From Candidatus Gastranaerophilales bacterium (GTDB taxonomy: Bacteria; Cyanobacteriota; Vampirovibrionia; Gastranaerophilales; Gastranaerophilaceae), in contig CALUTA010000010.1 in assembly GCA_944323585.1 (NCBI GenBank), forward strand, positions 1 through 21,756: DNA of 21,756 nucleotides, read 5' to 3'. This document shows, piece by piece, positions 7,201-14,392 of this stretch. A program made the translations under genes and the position numbers. The notes under the pieces are model-generated. The model worked only from the letters and a program-made list of their open reading frames with translations, had not been told where the DNA came from and searched no databases. Positions within the stretch are counted from its first letter, which is position 1. Each line of letters begins with the position of its first letter.

Positions 7201-8115
7201 TTAGTAAACCGGCATACACCATTTTTTGTATTTCGGAACTTTGCCTTTAACAACATCAAAGTATAATTTTTGAAGATCTTTAGCAATAGGTCCGACATTT
7301 CCGTCACCGAGTTTTCTGTGGTCTATTTCTACAATCGGGCTGACCTGTGCTCCGGTTCCGCAATAAAATGCTTCATCAGAAATATAAAGTTCTGTTCTGT
7401 CAATTGCTCTTTCTTCAACTTCAAGGCCTAAAACGTCTTTTGCAAGTTCGATTATTGTATTTCTTGTAACCCCGACAAGGATATTATCCGTTTTCATTGT
7501 GGTTACTAGTTTTCCGTTCTGAATGAGGAACAAATTCATGGCTGAACCTTCCGTAACCTGACCCTGTTCATCAAGCACAACAGCATCGTCAAATCCGGCA
7601 TTGTGCGCATCAGTCTTAATCAAAGCCGCATTTGCATAAGATCCGGCAACTTTTGCTCTCGGCGGAATTGCGTTATCGCTGTTTCTTCTCCAGCTGGACA
7701 CGCACACGCTTAAGCCTTTTGAAGTATCAATATAATCGCCCATTTTATTTGAAATAATCATAAAAGAATCCGGATTGTCAAAAAGCCCGGGGCCTACTTT
7801 TTGGGCTGATTTATATAAAGTCGGACGCATATAAGCATCTTCTTTGTAATTATTTTTCTTTAGTAAATCAACAGTAATTTTACAGTATTCTTCAACAGTA
7901 TGAGGACTTTCCATATACATAATTTTTGCACTGCGCTGAAGTCTTTCATAATGTTCTTTTGCTCTGAAAACATAAAGCTGTTTTTCTTCTTCATTCCAGT
8001 AGGCTCTGATGCCTTCAAACACAGCCGTACCATACAAAAAAGCATGTGTGCGGACAGGTATGGAAGCCTTTGCTATATCGACATATTCGCCGTTTAAATA
8101 AACATACTCTGTCAT
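7201..8115 (-). CDS. ilvE: Branched-chain amino acid aminotransferase
   Basis: This 304-residue class IV PLP enzyme transfers the amino group between glutamate and the keto acids of leucine, isoleucine and valine, the last step of their synthesis. Visible family marks are YGTAVFEGIRAY (28-39), the PLP-lysine Lys155 in RAKVAGSYANA, Glu189 in VTEGSAMNLF where most members have EGSGENLF, GVTRNTII, and the C-terminal 'FYCGTGAQVSPI' typical of IlvE. Length agrees with the family (about 300). AAGGAGG sits 5-6 bases upstream of the ATG. No other branched-chain pathway gene is nearby, so it stands as a single unit between its promoter and the terminator at 7169-7193. D-amino-acid aminotransferase is the main alternative but fits less well. 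Confidence 0.93.
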   Translation of the reverse strand: MTEYVYLNGEYVDIAKASIPVRTHAFLYGTAVFEGIRAYWNEEEKQLYVFRAKEHYERLQRSAKIMYMESPHTVEEYCKITVDLLKKNNYKEDAYMRPTLYKSAQKVGPGLFDNPDSFMIISNKMGDYIDTSKGLSVCVSSWRRNSDNAIPPRAKVAGSYANAALIKTDAHNAGFDDAVVLDEQGQVTEGSAMNLFLIQNGKLVTTMKTDNILVGVTRNTIIELAKDVLGLEVEERAIDRTELYISDEAFYCGTGAQVSPIVEIDHRKLGDGNVGPIAKDLQKLYFDVVKGKVPKYKKWCMPVY

Positions 8116-8148
8116 CTGATCCTCCTTATTTCCTAACCTACAAAATCT

Positions 8149-8157
8149 AATATACCA
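8149..8157 (-). promoter_or_regulatory. Candidate extended -10 element for ilvE
   Basis: On the minus strand TGGTATATT (TGn plus TATATT) lies 34 bases upstream of the ilvE ATG. No good -35 hexamer is visible at 17 bases, consistent with an extended -10 promoter but not proof of one. Confidence 0.4.
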
Positions 8158-8208
8158 CGAAAAAATATTTTTGTACCTACTTATTGATATCCGCGGCTAT
8201 ACAAAGAT

Positions 8209-8240
8209 AAAAACAGGACACCTGATAATCAAGTGTCCTG
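8209..8240 (-). terminator. Rho-independent terminator after the repeat protein gene
   Basis: An 8-bp perfect stem (8214-8221 with 8233-8240, CAGGACAC/GTGTCCTG) is followed on the minus strand by TTTTTATC. It lies 26 bases past the stop of the repeat-protein gene. Confidence 0.75.
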
Positions 8241-8266
8241 TATGAGGATATATTATGGGAAATTGT

Positions 8267-9721
8267 CTATTCTTGCGGATCTTTAGCATCGTCTCCGCCG
8301 ATAATACTAATGTCTTTAAGAAGCCATTCGGAACCGTGCTGGTTTGTTTTCTTGATTGAATTCGGCTGGTCGCCTTTTTCGTATGTAAACCCATCACTGG
8401 ACTGCCATACACCGTCTGCAATTTTAGTGAAGGTTAATGCAGGCTGCCTGTTCCAGTTACCCGGTTCGGAAGTTGGCTGGCTCGGATCAAATATGAACCA
8501 GTTCGGAGCTCCGTTTCCGTTTGAAACATTAATTTCATCTTTCGGAAGGTTTACGCAATCATTCAAGTCTTTATTAGTGTCAAGATATAATTCGTGACGT
8601 CTGAATTCTTCATTTTTACCGAATACATAAGTTTCATCAGGATTTGACCATTTAGTTCCGATATCGTTCATAATATATACATCACCGTCGCGGCTTGTAC
8701 GTCCGCCATCCCAGAGAGTTCTGTGAACCTGATTATTCTTAGCATCCTGCCAATCCAAACCATATACAAATTTACCGACTCCGGTTGTATCTATACCCAA
8801 ATCATGAAGCATTTCTTTCATTTTATCAGGAACTTCAGATTCAAAATCTTCTTTTACATAGATTGTTTCACCCGGAACTTCTATATAAATAGGTCTGTCA
8901 ATATATTGTGTATCTGTTTTGGTCTGGTATACAGTATCCCATTTGGTTATATATTCCGGAACTTTTACAGTATCTGTCTGCCAGACAGTATCAGTTTTTT
9001 CGATATATTCCGGAACTTTTATAGTATCTGTTTTCCAGATAGTATCTGTGTCATGGATTATTTCCGGAACTTTTACGGTGTCTGTTTTCCAGATAGTATC
9101 TGTTTTTTCAATAATCTCCGGAACTCTTATGGTATCTGTCTGCCAGAGTGTGTCGGTTTTTTCAATAATTTCCGGAATTCCTATAGTATCTGTCTTGTAT
9201 ACTGTATCTGTTTTTGTAATATAGACAGGCTTTTCAACAATTTTTTCAACATATTCTGTTTCCGTAATCGTATCAGTCGGCAAATCAACATAGTGGTTGT
9301 GGATTTCGTCAAGTTCACCTGTTGAACAAGCTGCAAGAATAGATGCACCTGTCAAACCTCCGACAGTGCCCAGTGCGTGGCTTGCTTTCAAACCTTTTTG
9401 AGCCTGAGGGGCGTGAGAAGCTAATTTTGCAGCGCTCATTAAGGCCTTACCGGCAGACGGTTTTACAAATTTCAAAATTGTACCGGCTGCCAAAAGAGCT
9501 GCAGCTCCGATTCCGAGTTTTGCACCTTTAGATAAGCCTTCTTTCTTTTCTAATTTTGCCGGAAGAATTTCTGCATTTTTACCTTCCTTAGATGTTTGAC
9601 CTTTTGACAAGGCCTGCGACAATTCAGCCTTATCATTCTGCGTCGTTGTCTTAATTTCTTGTTTTTGTTCGTTCTGCTTTGCCTGCGCAGCAGATACTTT
9701 CGAAATCTCTGGTAATCCCAT
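8267..9721 (-). CDS. Repeat protein with five 18-residue TDT repeats, probably membrane-linked; unknown function
   Basis: The 484-residue product has four parts. Residues 1-65 are polar and rich in Lys, Gln and Glu. Residues 66-132 hold a hydrophobic segment (GIGAAALLAAG, 71-80) and a second Gly/Ala-rich stretch ending in SILAACSTG (127-135), which resembles a lipobox but is internal. Residues 180-269 are five tandem 18-residue repeats of the form 'kVPEiIeKTDTiWkTDT', with imperfect TDT units on both sides. Residues 295-484 form a Trp/Asp/Asn-rich acidic domain (YGLDW, DGDVYIMNDIG, NWFIFDPS) that could be a beta domain. AAGGAG precedes the ATG. I recognise no known family. A surface stalk with a C-terminal binding domain is one reading; topology is unresolved because no N-terminal signal peptide is visible. 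Confidence 0.8.
   Translation of the reverse strand: MGLPEISKVSAAQAKQNEQKQEIKTTTQNDKAELSQALSKGQTSKEGKNAEILPAKLEKKEGLSKGAKLGIGAAALLAAGTILKFVKPSAGKALMSAAKLASHAPQAQKGLKASHALGTVGGLTGASILAACSTGELDEIHNHYVDLPTDTITETEYVEKIVEKPVYITKTDTVYKTDTIGIPEIIEKTDTLWQTDTIRVPEIIEKTDTIWKTDTVKVPEIIHDTDTIWKTDTIKVPEYIEKTDTVWQTDTVKVPEYITKWDTVYQTKTDTQYIDRPIYIEVPGETIYVKEDFESEVPDKMKEMLHDLGIDTTGVGKFVYGLDWQDAKNNQVHRTLWDGGRTSRDGDVYIMNDIGTKWSNPDETYVFGKNEEFRRHELYLDTNKDLNDCVNLPKDEINVSNGNGAPNWFIFDPSQPTSEPGNWNRQPALTFTKIADGVWQSSDGFTYEKGDQPNSIKKTNQHGSEWLLKDISIIGGDDAKDPQE
8915..9184 (-). repeat. Five in-frame 54-bp tandem repeats
   Basis: Five consecutive 54-bp units encode 18-residue repeats within the surface-type protein. Unit boundaries by residue are 180-197, 198-215, 216-233, 234-251 and 252-269. 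Core residues P-E, T-D-T and W/Y-x-T-D-T recur. Copies differ at synonymous and non-synonymous sites, and the outermost units are the most diverged, so the array is not a recent slippage product. Confidence 0.9.
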
Positions 9722-9894
9722 GTTCTTAACTCCTTTTTCTAAACTATAATTTTCCCCTTAGTGTTTCCACTGATACATAGATAAAGTTTTTTTGAGTCCG
9801 AGAGTTGCCTGTGGTATTTTCGCATTTTTTGATTGAAAACCTTTATATAAAAGCTTTTTGGGGATTTTTAATTCAAGTTAACATTTTGTAACAA

Positions 9895-10575
9895 TCACTG
9901 TTTTTTGAACATTTTAGTGGTTTCTATGAACTTTTTAGCATCATTGATCGGTATGGCAAACCCAATACCGATATTTGAAATGTTGTTATCAGGATTATAA
10001 ATTGATTGATTTATACCGATAACCTCGCCGGAGGTATTCAAAAGCGGACCGCCTGAACAGCCGGGATTGATTGCAGCATCAGTTTGAATTTTATTTTTTG
10101 TATAGTCTATCCTTGAAATTATGCCTTGGGTCAATGTGCCTGAAAAGCCGAACGGATTGCCTATTGCAAGCACTCTTTGCCCGACTTTTATATTTTGGGA
10201 ATCTCCGAATTTTATGGTTTGAAGCTGTGTTTTCGGTGTTATTTTAAGCAGGGCAAGATCCTTATTTTTACCCATTTTTGAAACTATTTCAGCCTTGTAA
10301 ACCTGCCCGTTATACATTGTAACTTCGACACTGCTGCTGTCCTCCACCACATGGGAACCTGTCAGAATAAGGCCGTTAGAGCTTACAATACAGCCTGTAC
10401 CGGCGGATATTCCATCAGAAGTCTGGGCATCTATTGAAACTATCGCCGGATTTATTTTTTCATAAACTGTTATATTAATTTCTTCATCAGGGGCATAGGC
10501 CTTTGAAATCGCAGGAGTCTGGCAAAAAAGCTGAAAAATAATTGACACAAGCAAAAATAATACTTTTCTATTCAT
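9895..10575 (-). CDS. Trypsin-like serine protease, HtrA/Deg protease domain without PDZ
   Basis: This 226-residue protein has a signal peptide (MNRKVLFLLVSIIFQLF, cleavage probably near ISKAYA at 23-28), so it is exported. The catalytic triad of the S1C/Deg family is present: His75 (LTGSHVVED), Asp106 (KNKDLALLK) and Ser174 (NPGCSGGPLL, where most members have GNSGGPL). Other family marks are GTGCIVSSNGLILT, AIGNPFG, TLTQGIIS and IQTDAAINPG. The protein ends about 40 residues after the active serine, so there is no PDZ domain, unlike DegP or HhoA. GAGAGGT lies upstream of the ATG. A role in envelope protein quality control is inferred from the family. Missing PDZ suggests recruitment of substrate by other means. 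Confidence 0.9.
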   Translation of the reverse strand: MNRKVLFLLVSIIFQLFCQTPAISKAYAPDEEINITVYEKINPAIVSIDAQTSDGISAGTGCIVSSNGLILTGSHVVEDSSSVEVTMYNGQVYKAEIVSKMGKNKDLALLKITPKTQLQTIKFGDSQNIKVGQRVLAIGNPFGFSGTLTQGIISRIDYTKNKIQTDAAINPGCSGGPLLNTSGEVIGINQSIYNPDNNISNIGIGFAIPINDAKKFIETTKMFKKQ

Positions 10576-10652
10576 AACAATACCTCTCTTATTTATTATT
10601 CATTTAATTCAATTATTTTCATCATATCCGGCTGATTTGTAACGGTTAGTTA

Positions 10653-10681
10653 TTGAAATTATTAAAATTTTAATGTATAAT
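10653..10681 (+). promoter_or_regulatory. Strong promoter for the Ycf23-like gene
   Basis: TTGAAA (10653-10658), a 17-base spacer and a perfect TATAAT (10676-10681) form a near-consensus sigma-70 promoter, 46 bases upstream of the ATG at 10728. The interval also carries the upstream region of the divergent protease gene. Confidence 0.75.
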
Positions 10682-10727
10682 TCAGAAAAGATTTATAGAT
10701 GATTTATCAGTTAAGGAGATTAGAAAT

Positions 10728-11486
10728 ATGGAAAGAATTGATTTATTTAAAAAACATCTGGATGAAAAAAGAGCAGTAAAAATTATTGCCGGTATCGACA
10801 ATTTTGATATGGAAAGCGTAAAAAAAGTTGTTGCCGCTGCTGATAAAACAGGCGCAAGCGCTGTTGATATCTGCGCTGATGAAGACATCATTAAAGCTGT
10901 CAGAGAAATGACTGATATGCCTGTATTTGTTTCATCAATCGTTCCTTCTCAACTTGCAAGAGCCGTTGAACTCGGCGCTGATGCTATTGAACTCGGAAAC
11001 TTTGACGTTCTTTACAAAAGCGGAAAAACTTTCTCTGCTAATGAAGTTCTGGAACTTGCAAAAGAAACTCTTGCTCTTTTAAAAGGCAACCACGTATTCT
11101 TCTGCGTTACAATCCCTGGTGAAATCGATATTAACGAACAAATTTCACTTGCAAGAGAATTGGAATCTTTAGGTATTGACTTAATCCAAACTGAAGGGCA
11201 CTTCGCAAAAACCGAACAGGCTAACGGTGTAAGAGGTTTGATGGAAAGAGTTGAACTTACAATTTCAAACACTGTTGAACTTGTAAGAAACGTTGAAATC
11301 CCTGTTATGACAGCTACAGGCATCAACCCGACTACAGCTCCGTTCGCTTTTGCAGCAGGCGCTTCAGCTATCGGATGCGGTTCATGCATTAACAAACTTT
11401 CTTCTGAAATTGCTATGATCGCAACTTCAAGACAGCTTGTTGAAATGGCTTCTAAAAATGCTGAAAAAGTTGCAGCTCTTGTATAA
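10728..11486 (+). CDS. DUF561/Ycf23-family protein (predicted TIM-barrel)
   Basis: This 252-residue cytoplasmic protein matches the DUF561 family, which I know as cyanobacterial proteins and the plastid Ycf23 protein; its biochemical role is not established. Family-like features are an N-terminal 'AVKIIAGIDNFD' strand, SAVDICAD, MPVFVSSIVP, ADAIELGNFD, LLQ/IQTEG-type strand (LIQTEGHFAK) and VMTATGINPTTAPFAFAAGASAIGCGS split over two strands. The alternating strand/helix pattern with a Gly-rich C-terminal phosphate-binding-like loop suggests a TIM-barrel. AAGGAG sits at a perfect distance from the ATG. The strong promoter, strong terminator and frequent AAC, ATC, TTC and GAC codons suggest high expression as a single-gene unit. 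Assignment rests on recalled family similarity. Confidence 0.82.
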   Translation: MERIDLFKKHLDEKRAVKIIAGIDNFDMESVKKVVAAADKTGASAVDICADEDIIKAVREMTDMPVFVSSIVPSQLARAVELGADAIELGNFDVLYKSGKTFSANEVLELAKETLALLKGNHVFFCVTIPGEIDINEQISLARELESLGIDLIQTEGHFAKTEQANGVRGLMERVELTISNTVELVRNVEIPVMTATGINPTTAPFAFAAGASAIGCGSCINKLSSEIAMIATSRQLVEMASKNAEKVAALV

Positions 11487-11513
11487 GCAGCTTTAAAATA
11501 ATAAAAAACAAAA

Positions 11514-11544
11514 AACAGATCTGAATAATCAGGTCTGTTTTTTT
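11514..11544 (+). terminator. Rho-independent terminator after the Ycf23-like gene
   Basis: An 11-bp stem (11514-11524 with 11529-11539, one G-T wobble), an ATAA loop and a run of T to 11544 lie 27 bases past the stop. The A-rich 5' flank would also give a T-tail on the minus strand, so it could work both ways, although the minus-strand cluster ends at 13181. Confidence 0.85.
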
Positions 11545-11588
11545 AAGGAAAAGAAAGAATGACAAACGTCACAAATATTTACATTAAA

Positions 11589-11617
11589 TGGAAATTTAAA
11601 AAGGTTTTAACTACAAT
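11589..11617 (+). promoter_or_regulatory. Candidate promoter with overlapping inverted repeat for the glycosyltransferase gene
   Basis: TGGAAA (11589-11594), a 17-base spacer and TACAAT (11612-11617) resemble a sigma-70 promoter. A perfect 6-bp inverted repeat CTACAA/TTGTAG (11611-11616 and 11622-11627) overlaps the -10 and could be an operator half-site pair or chance in AT-rich DNA. Confidence 0.35.
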
Positions 11618-11643
11618 ATTTTTGTAGAATTAAGAGGGATATT

Positions 11644-13203
11644 ATGGAATTAATCTTAGATATTTTATACATTTATGCTGCACTTTATACTGTCTTTTTC
11701 CTTGCACTGGCTGTCAGAAACCTTAATGACAAAAAATTCAGACTTGAAAAAAAATATTCGCAATATGAAGAAAAAGACAATCTGGCTGTTGTGATTTATG
11801 CACATAACAATAAAGATACACTTCAAAATCTCATAAGAGAATTGAAATCGCAGGACTATCCGATTGGAAATTTCAAAGTATTCTTAATTCTTGACAACTG
11901 CACTGACGGCTCGCAGAATTTCTATCTTAATGACAATTTTATTCACACAATCAACATAAAAGATGTTGGGACAATCGGCAAAGATCAAGCTATTTCTATT
12001 CTTCTGGAACAGCTTGCACAGGATGATTACATTGATTCATTTGTGTTTATTGATGCTGACAGAAGCATTGCGCCGGATTTTCTTTCAACCGTGAATGCTG
12101 CTCTTGTGAAAAACAGCGTTCTCAGCGGAGAAACAATCATTGATACAGAAAACTTCGGTCCGGTTGATAAAATTAAAGCAGCTTATCAAAAATATCATAT
12201 GAATTTCTTACGCCGGGCACGCTCGCTTTTCGGGCTTGCGTCACAGGCGGACAGCGGTGTTTTTATTATCAAAAAGGAAATTATTAACCAAATCGGCGAC
12301 GTTGATTTCAAAGACATAAACTCAGAACTTAAATACAGTCTGCTTCTTTCAAGAATCGGATGCAAATGTACTTACAATCCAAATATCCAGACAATTGTAG
12401 ACAGTGCAAATTACGAATTTAAAAAGCCGAGATTTTCTGCGAGAATGAATTTGTTCAGAAACGGAATTTTGCAGATATTTTCCAAGAATTTTGTGTTTAA
12501 CGAACATGTACTTTCTCTTATTTATCCGAACATTTGGACATTGTTAATTATTTATGCAATTGTTCTTAAACATTCTTACAGTTCTTATTTCTTCCTTGAT
12601 TTCAAATTTGTATTGTTCACATTCATTCTTCTGGCAGTAGGATTTGCACTCAGCCTTGTTGAATCGAAATTAACAAAAGCCGAAATTTTAAGACTTTTTA
12701 TGTATCCGGCATATTCAATGGGGCATATAATTAAGAACCTGCCTCCGATTAGAAAAGCAGTTAACAAAATCCTGAACAGAGAAGATTTGCCTGAAAACAC
12801 ACAAAAATTTGATGTTGACGTTGTTGTTTCGACAAGCAGAAGCAACCTGAATTGCAGAATGCAGTTTATTTCAGACCACGGACTTGCAAAAATCAGATTT
12901 TTCTATAAAAACAAAAAATTCACAACCGGCACCCACTTAAGAATGATAGATGCTCTTCAGGAGCTAAAGACAAAACTTGACGATTACGGATTTGTACTGA
13001 GAATTTGCAGCTGCTGTACACACTTTACACCGAACATTGACGGTTCAACAAATATGCTGAAAGGCTTCTGCAACAGCGATTATCCGTCACCGTCAATAAA
13101 AGAACCGAAACCGACTTTAATATGGAACACCTGCAACGACTTTTGTCCTGCTGAATTGAACAATTTGATTTCGGAAATGGTTAAAGAAAGCAATCAGGAT
13201 TAA
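11644..13203 (+). CDS. GT2-family glycosyltransferase with C-terminal cysteine-rich domain
   Basis: This 519-residue membrane protein starts with an N-terminal span (residues 3-24), then a GT2 fold: 'LAVVIYAHNNKDTLQ' (47-61), LILDNCTDGS (81-90) and the metal-binding DAD in FIDADRSIAPDFL (135-147). Hydrophobic segments follow at about 286-308 and 315-338. The usual ED and QxxRW motifs are not clear, so donor use is uncertain. Residues about 385-519 form a second domain with cysteines 455, 457, 458, 476, 497 and 501 in 'CSCC.HFTPNIDGSTNMLKGFC' and 'WNTCNDFCP', an arrangement suited to binding zinc or an iron-sulfur cluster. AGAGGG precedes the ATG. The 3' end overlaps convergent folC by 23 bases. 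The acceptor and product are unknown. Confidence 0.82.
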   Translation: MELILDILYIYAALYTVFFLALAVRNLNDKKFRLEKKYSQYEEKDNLAVVIYAHNNKDTLQNLIRELKSQDYPIGNFKVFLILDNCTDGSQNFYLNDNFIHTINIKDVGTIGKDQAISILLEQLAQDDYIDSFVFIDADRSIAPDFLSTVNAALVKNSVLSGETIIDTENFGPVDKIKAAYQKYHMNFLRRARSLFGLASQADSGVFIIKKEIINQIGDVDFKDINSELKYSLLLSRIGCKCTYNPNIQTIVDSANYEFKKPRFSARMNLFRNGILQIFSKNFVFNEHVLSLIYPNIWTLLIIYAIVLKHSYSSYFFLDFKFVLFTFILLAVGFALSLVESKLTKAEILRLFMYPAYSMGHIIKNLPPIRKAVNKILNREDLPENTQKFDVDVVVSTSRSNLNCRMQFISDHGLAKIRFFYKNKKFTTGTHLRMIDALQELKTKLDDYGFVLRICSCCTHFTPNIDGSTNMLKGFCNSDYPSPSIKEPKPTLIWNTCNDFCPAELNNLISEMVKESNQD

Positions 13204-14350
13204 TTACTTCATTAATCATATAAAAAGATCCGCAGATAACAGTCAGAGTGTCATCTCTATATTCAAATTCATCAAGCGATTTGAATTCTTTTGACGGAAA
13301 TTCGCATTCTGATTGGAGTTCTTCTACAGTGCAGGAATTTGGATTGCTGAAATGATAAAAATAAATTTCGTCATTTTTGTCAAACAACAGCGACACCATC
13401 TTTTTGTGATCTTTGTTTTTCAGGCACCCGAACACAAATCTTCTGTGTTTGTCAGGAAAATAGAAATCCAAACTTTCTTTCAATGCCGCAATACCGTTAG
13501 GGTTATGCGCACCATCGATTATTATATTTTTGCCTGCGAGATACTGAAATCTTGCAGGATGTTTGACTTTGGAAAGCGCCGTCTGAATAACATTTTCCGG
13601 AATTTCAGGAAACACAAGCCTTACAGCCGCAAGCGCAAGAGATAGATTTTCCTGCTGGTAAAGCCCCTTTAAAGCCAGATTTGAAGTATCTTCCAGAGGT
13701 GTTATCATCATTAAAAGAGAATCGTTTGCATCCGCAGCATCCCTGATTGCCTCATAACCTTCTGATGTCACAACAGGGCAATTGGGCTTGATAATCCCTG
13801 CTTTTTCAAATGCGATTTTGTCCTTTGTATTCCCGAGCCGCTCGGTATGGTCAAGGTCAATGTGTGTTATCACTGCACAAAGATTGCTTTTGATAACATT
13901 TGTGGCATCAAATCTTCCGCCAAGCCCTGTTTCAAGTACAACAACATCAACTTTATTTTCGTCAAAATACTTAAATGCCACGGCCGTCAAAATCTCAAAC
14001 TCTGTCAGATGAATGTTATGTTTATCCGCCGTGTTGCAGATTTCAAAAACAAGCCTTGCAAAATCTTCATCAGAGATATCAACACCGTTAATTTTTATGC
14101 GCTCAGTGTATTTGAAAAGATGCGGACTTGTAAAAAGTCCAGTTTTTTTGCCTGCTTCTCTTAAGACAGCCTCAATAATTGCACAGACACTTCCTTTGCC
14201 GTTTGTGCCGGCAACGTGAATACATTTCAATCTGTCCTGCGGGTTGCCGAGAAGTTCCAAAACCGCTGAAATCCGCTCCAACCCGAGATTAATATAAAAC
14301 TTGCCTTTTGAAGTTAAAAGCTCTTTTGCTTCTTTGTACGAATAATTCAT
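13181..14350 (-). CDS. folC: Folylpolyglutamate synthase / dihydrofolate synthase
   Basis: This 389-residue Mur-ligase-superfamily enzyme adds glutamate to dihydropteroate and to folates in the cytoplasm. Evidence: P-loop GTNGKGS (48-54), FTSPHL (73-78) followed by ERI, 'VVLETGLGGRFDATN', the 'THIDLDHTERLGNT' metal-binding block, 'HPARFQ' and IIDGAHNPNGIAAL typical of FolC. Length is slightly short of the usual 410-430. It is the last gene of the murF-to-murG cluster, 42 bases after the murG stop. No good ribosome binding site is seen before the ATG at 14350, so translation may depend on read-in from murG. Mono- or bifunctionality cannot be told from sequence alone. Confidence 0.93.
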   Translation of the reverse strand: MNYSYKEAKELLTSKGKFYINLGLERISAVLELLGNPQDRLKCIHVAGTNGKGSVCAIIEAVLREAGKKTGLFTSPHLFKYTERIKINGVDISDEDFARLVFEICNTADKHNIHLTEFEILTAVAFKYFDENKVDVVVLETGLGGRFDATNVIKSNLCAVITHIDLDHTERLGNTKDKIAFEKAGIIKPNCPVVTSEGYEAIRDAADANDSLLMMITPLEDTSNLALKGLYQQENLSLALAAVRLVFPEIPENVIQTALSKVKHPARFQYLAGKNIIIDGAHNPNGIAALKESLDFYFPDKHRRFVFGCLKNKDHKKMVSLLFDKNDEIYFYHFSNPNSCTVEELQSECEFPSKEFKSLDEFEYRDDTLTVICGSFYMINEVINPDCFL

Positions 14351-14392
14351 AACATAAAGTTAAATCAAATTATCAGCGTTTGCAAGTGGTTA

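Noticed and set aside
8723..9325. Long plus-strand frame opposite the repeat protein (200 residues, repetitive Phe/Ile/Cys)
   Set aside because: It is the antisense of the 54-bp repeats; the periodicity is inherited from the real minus-strand gene.
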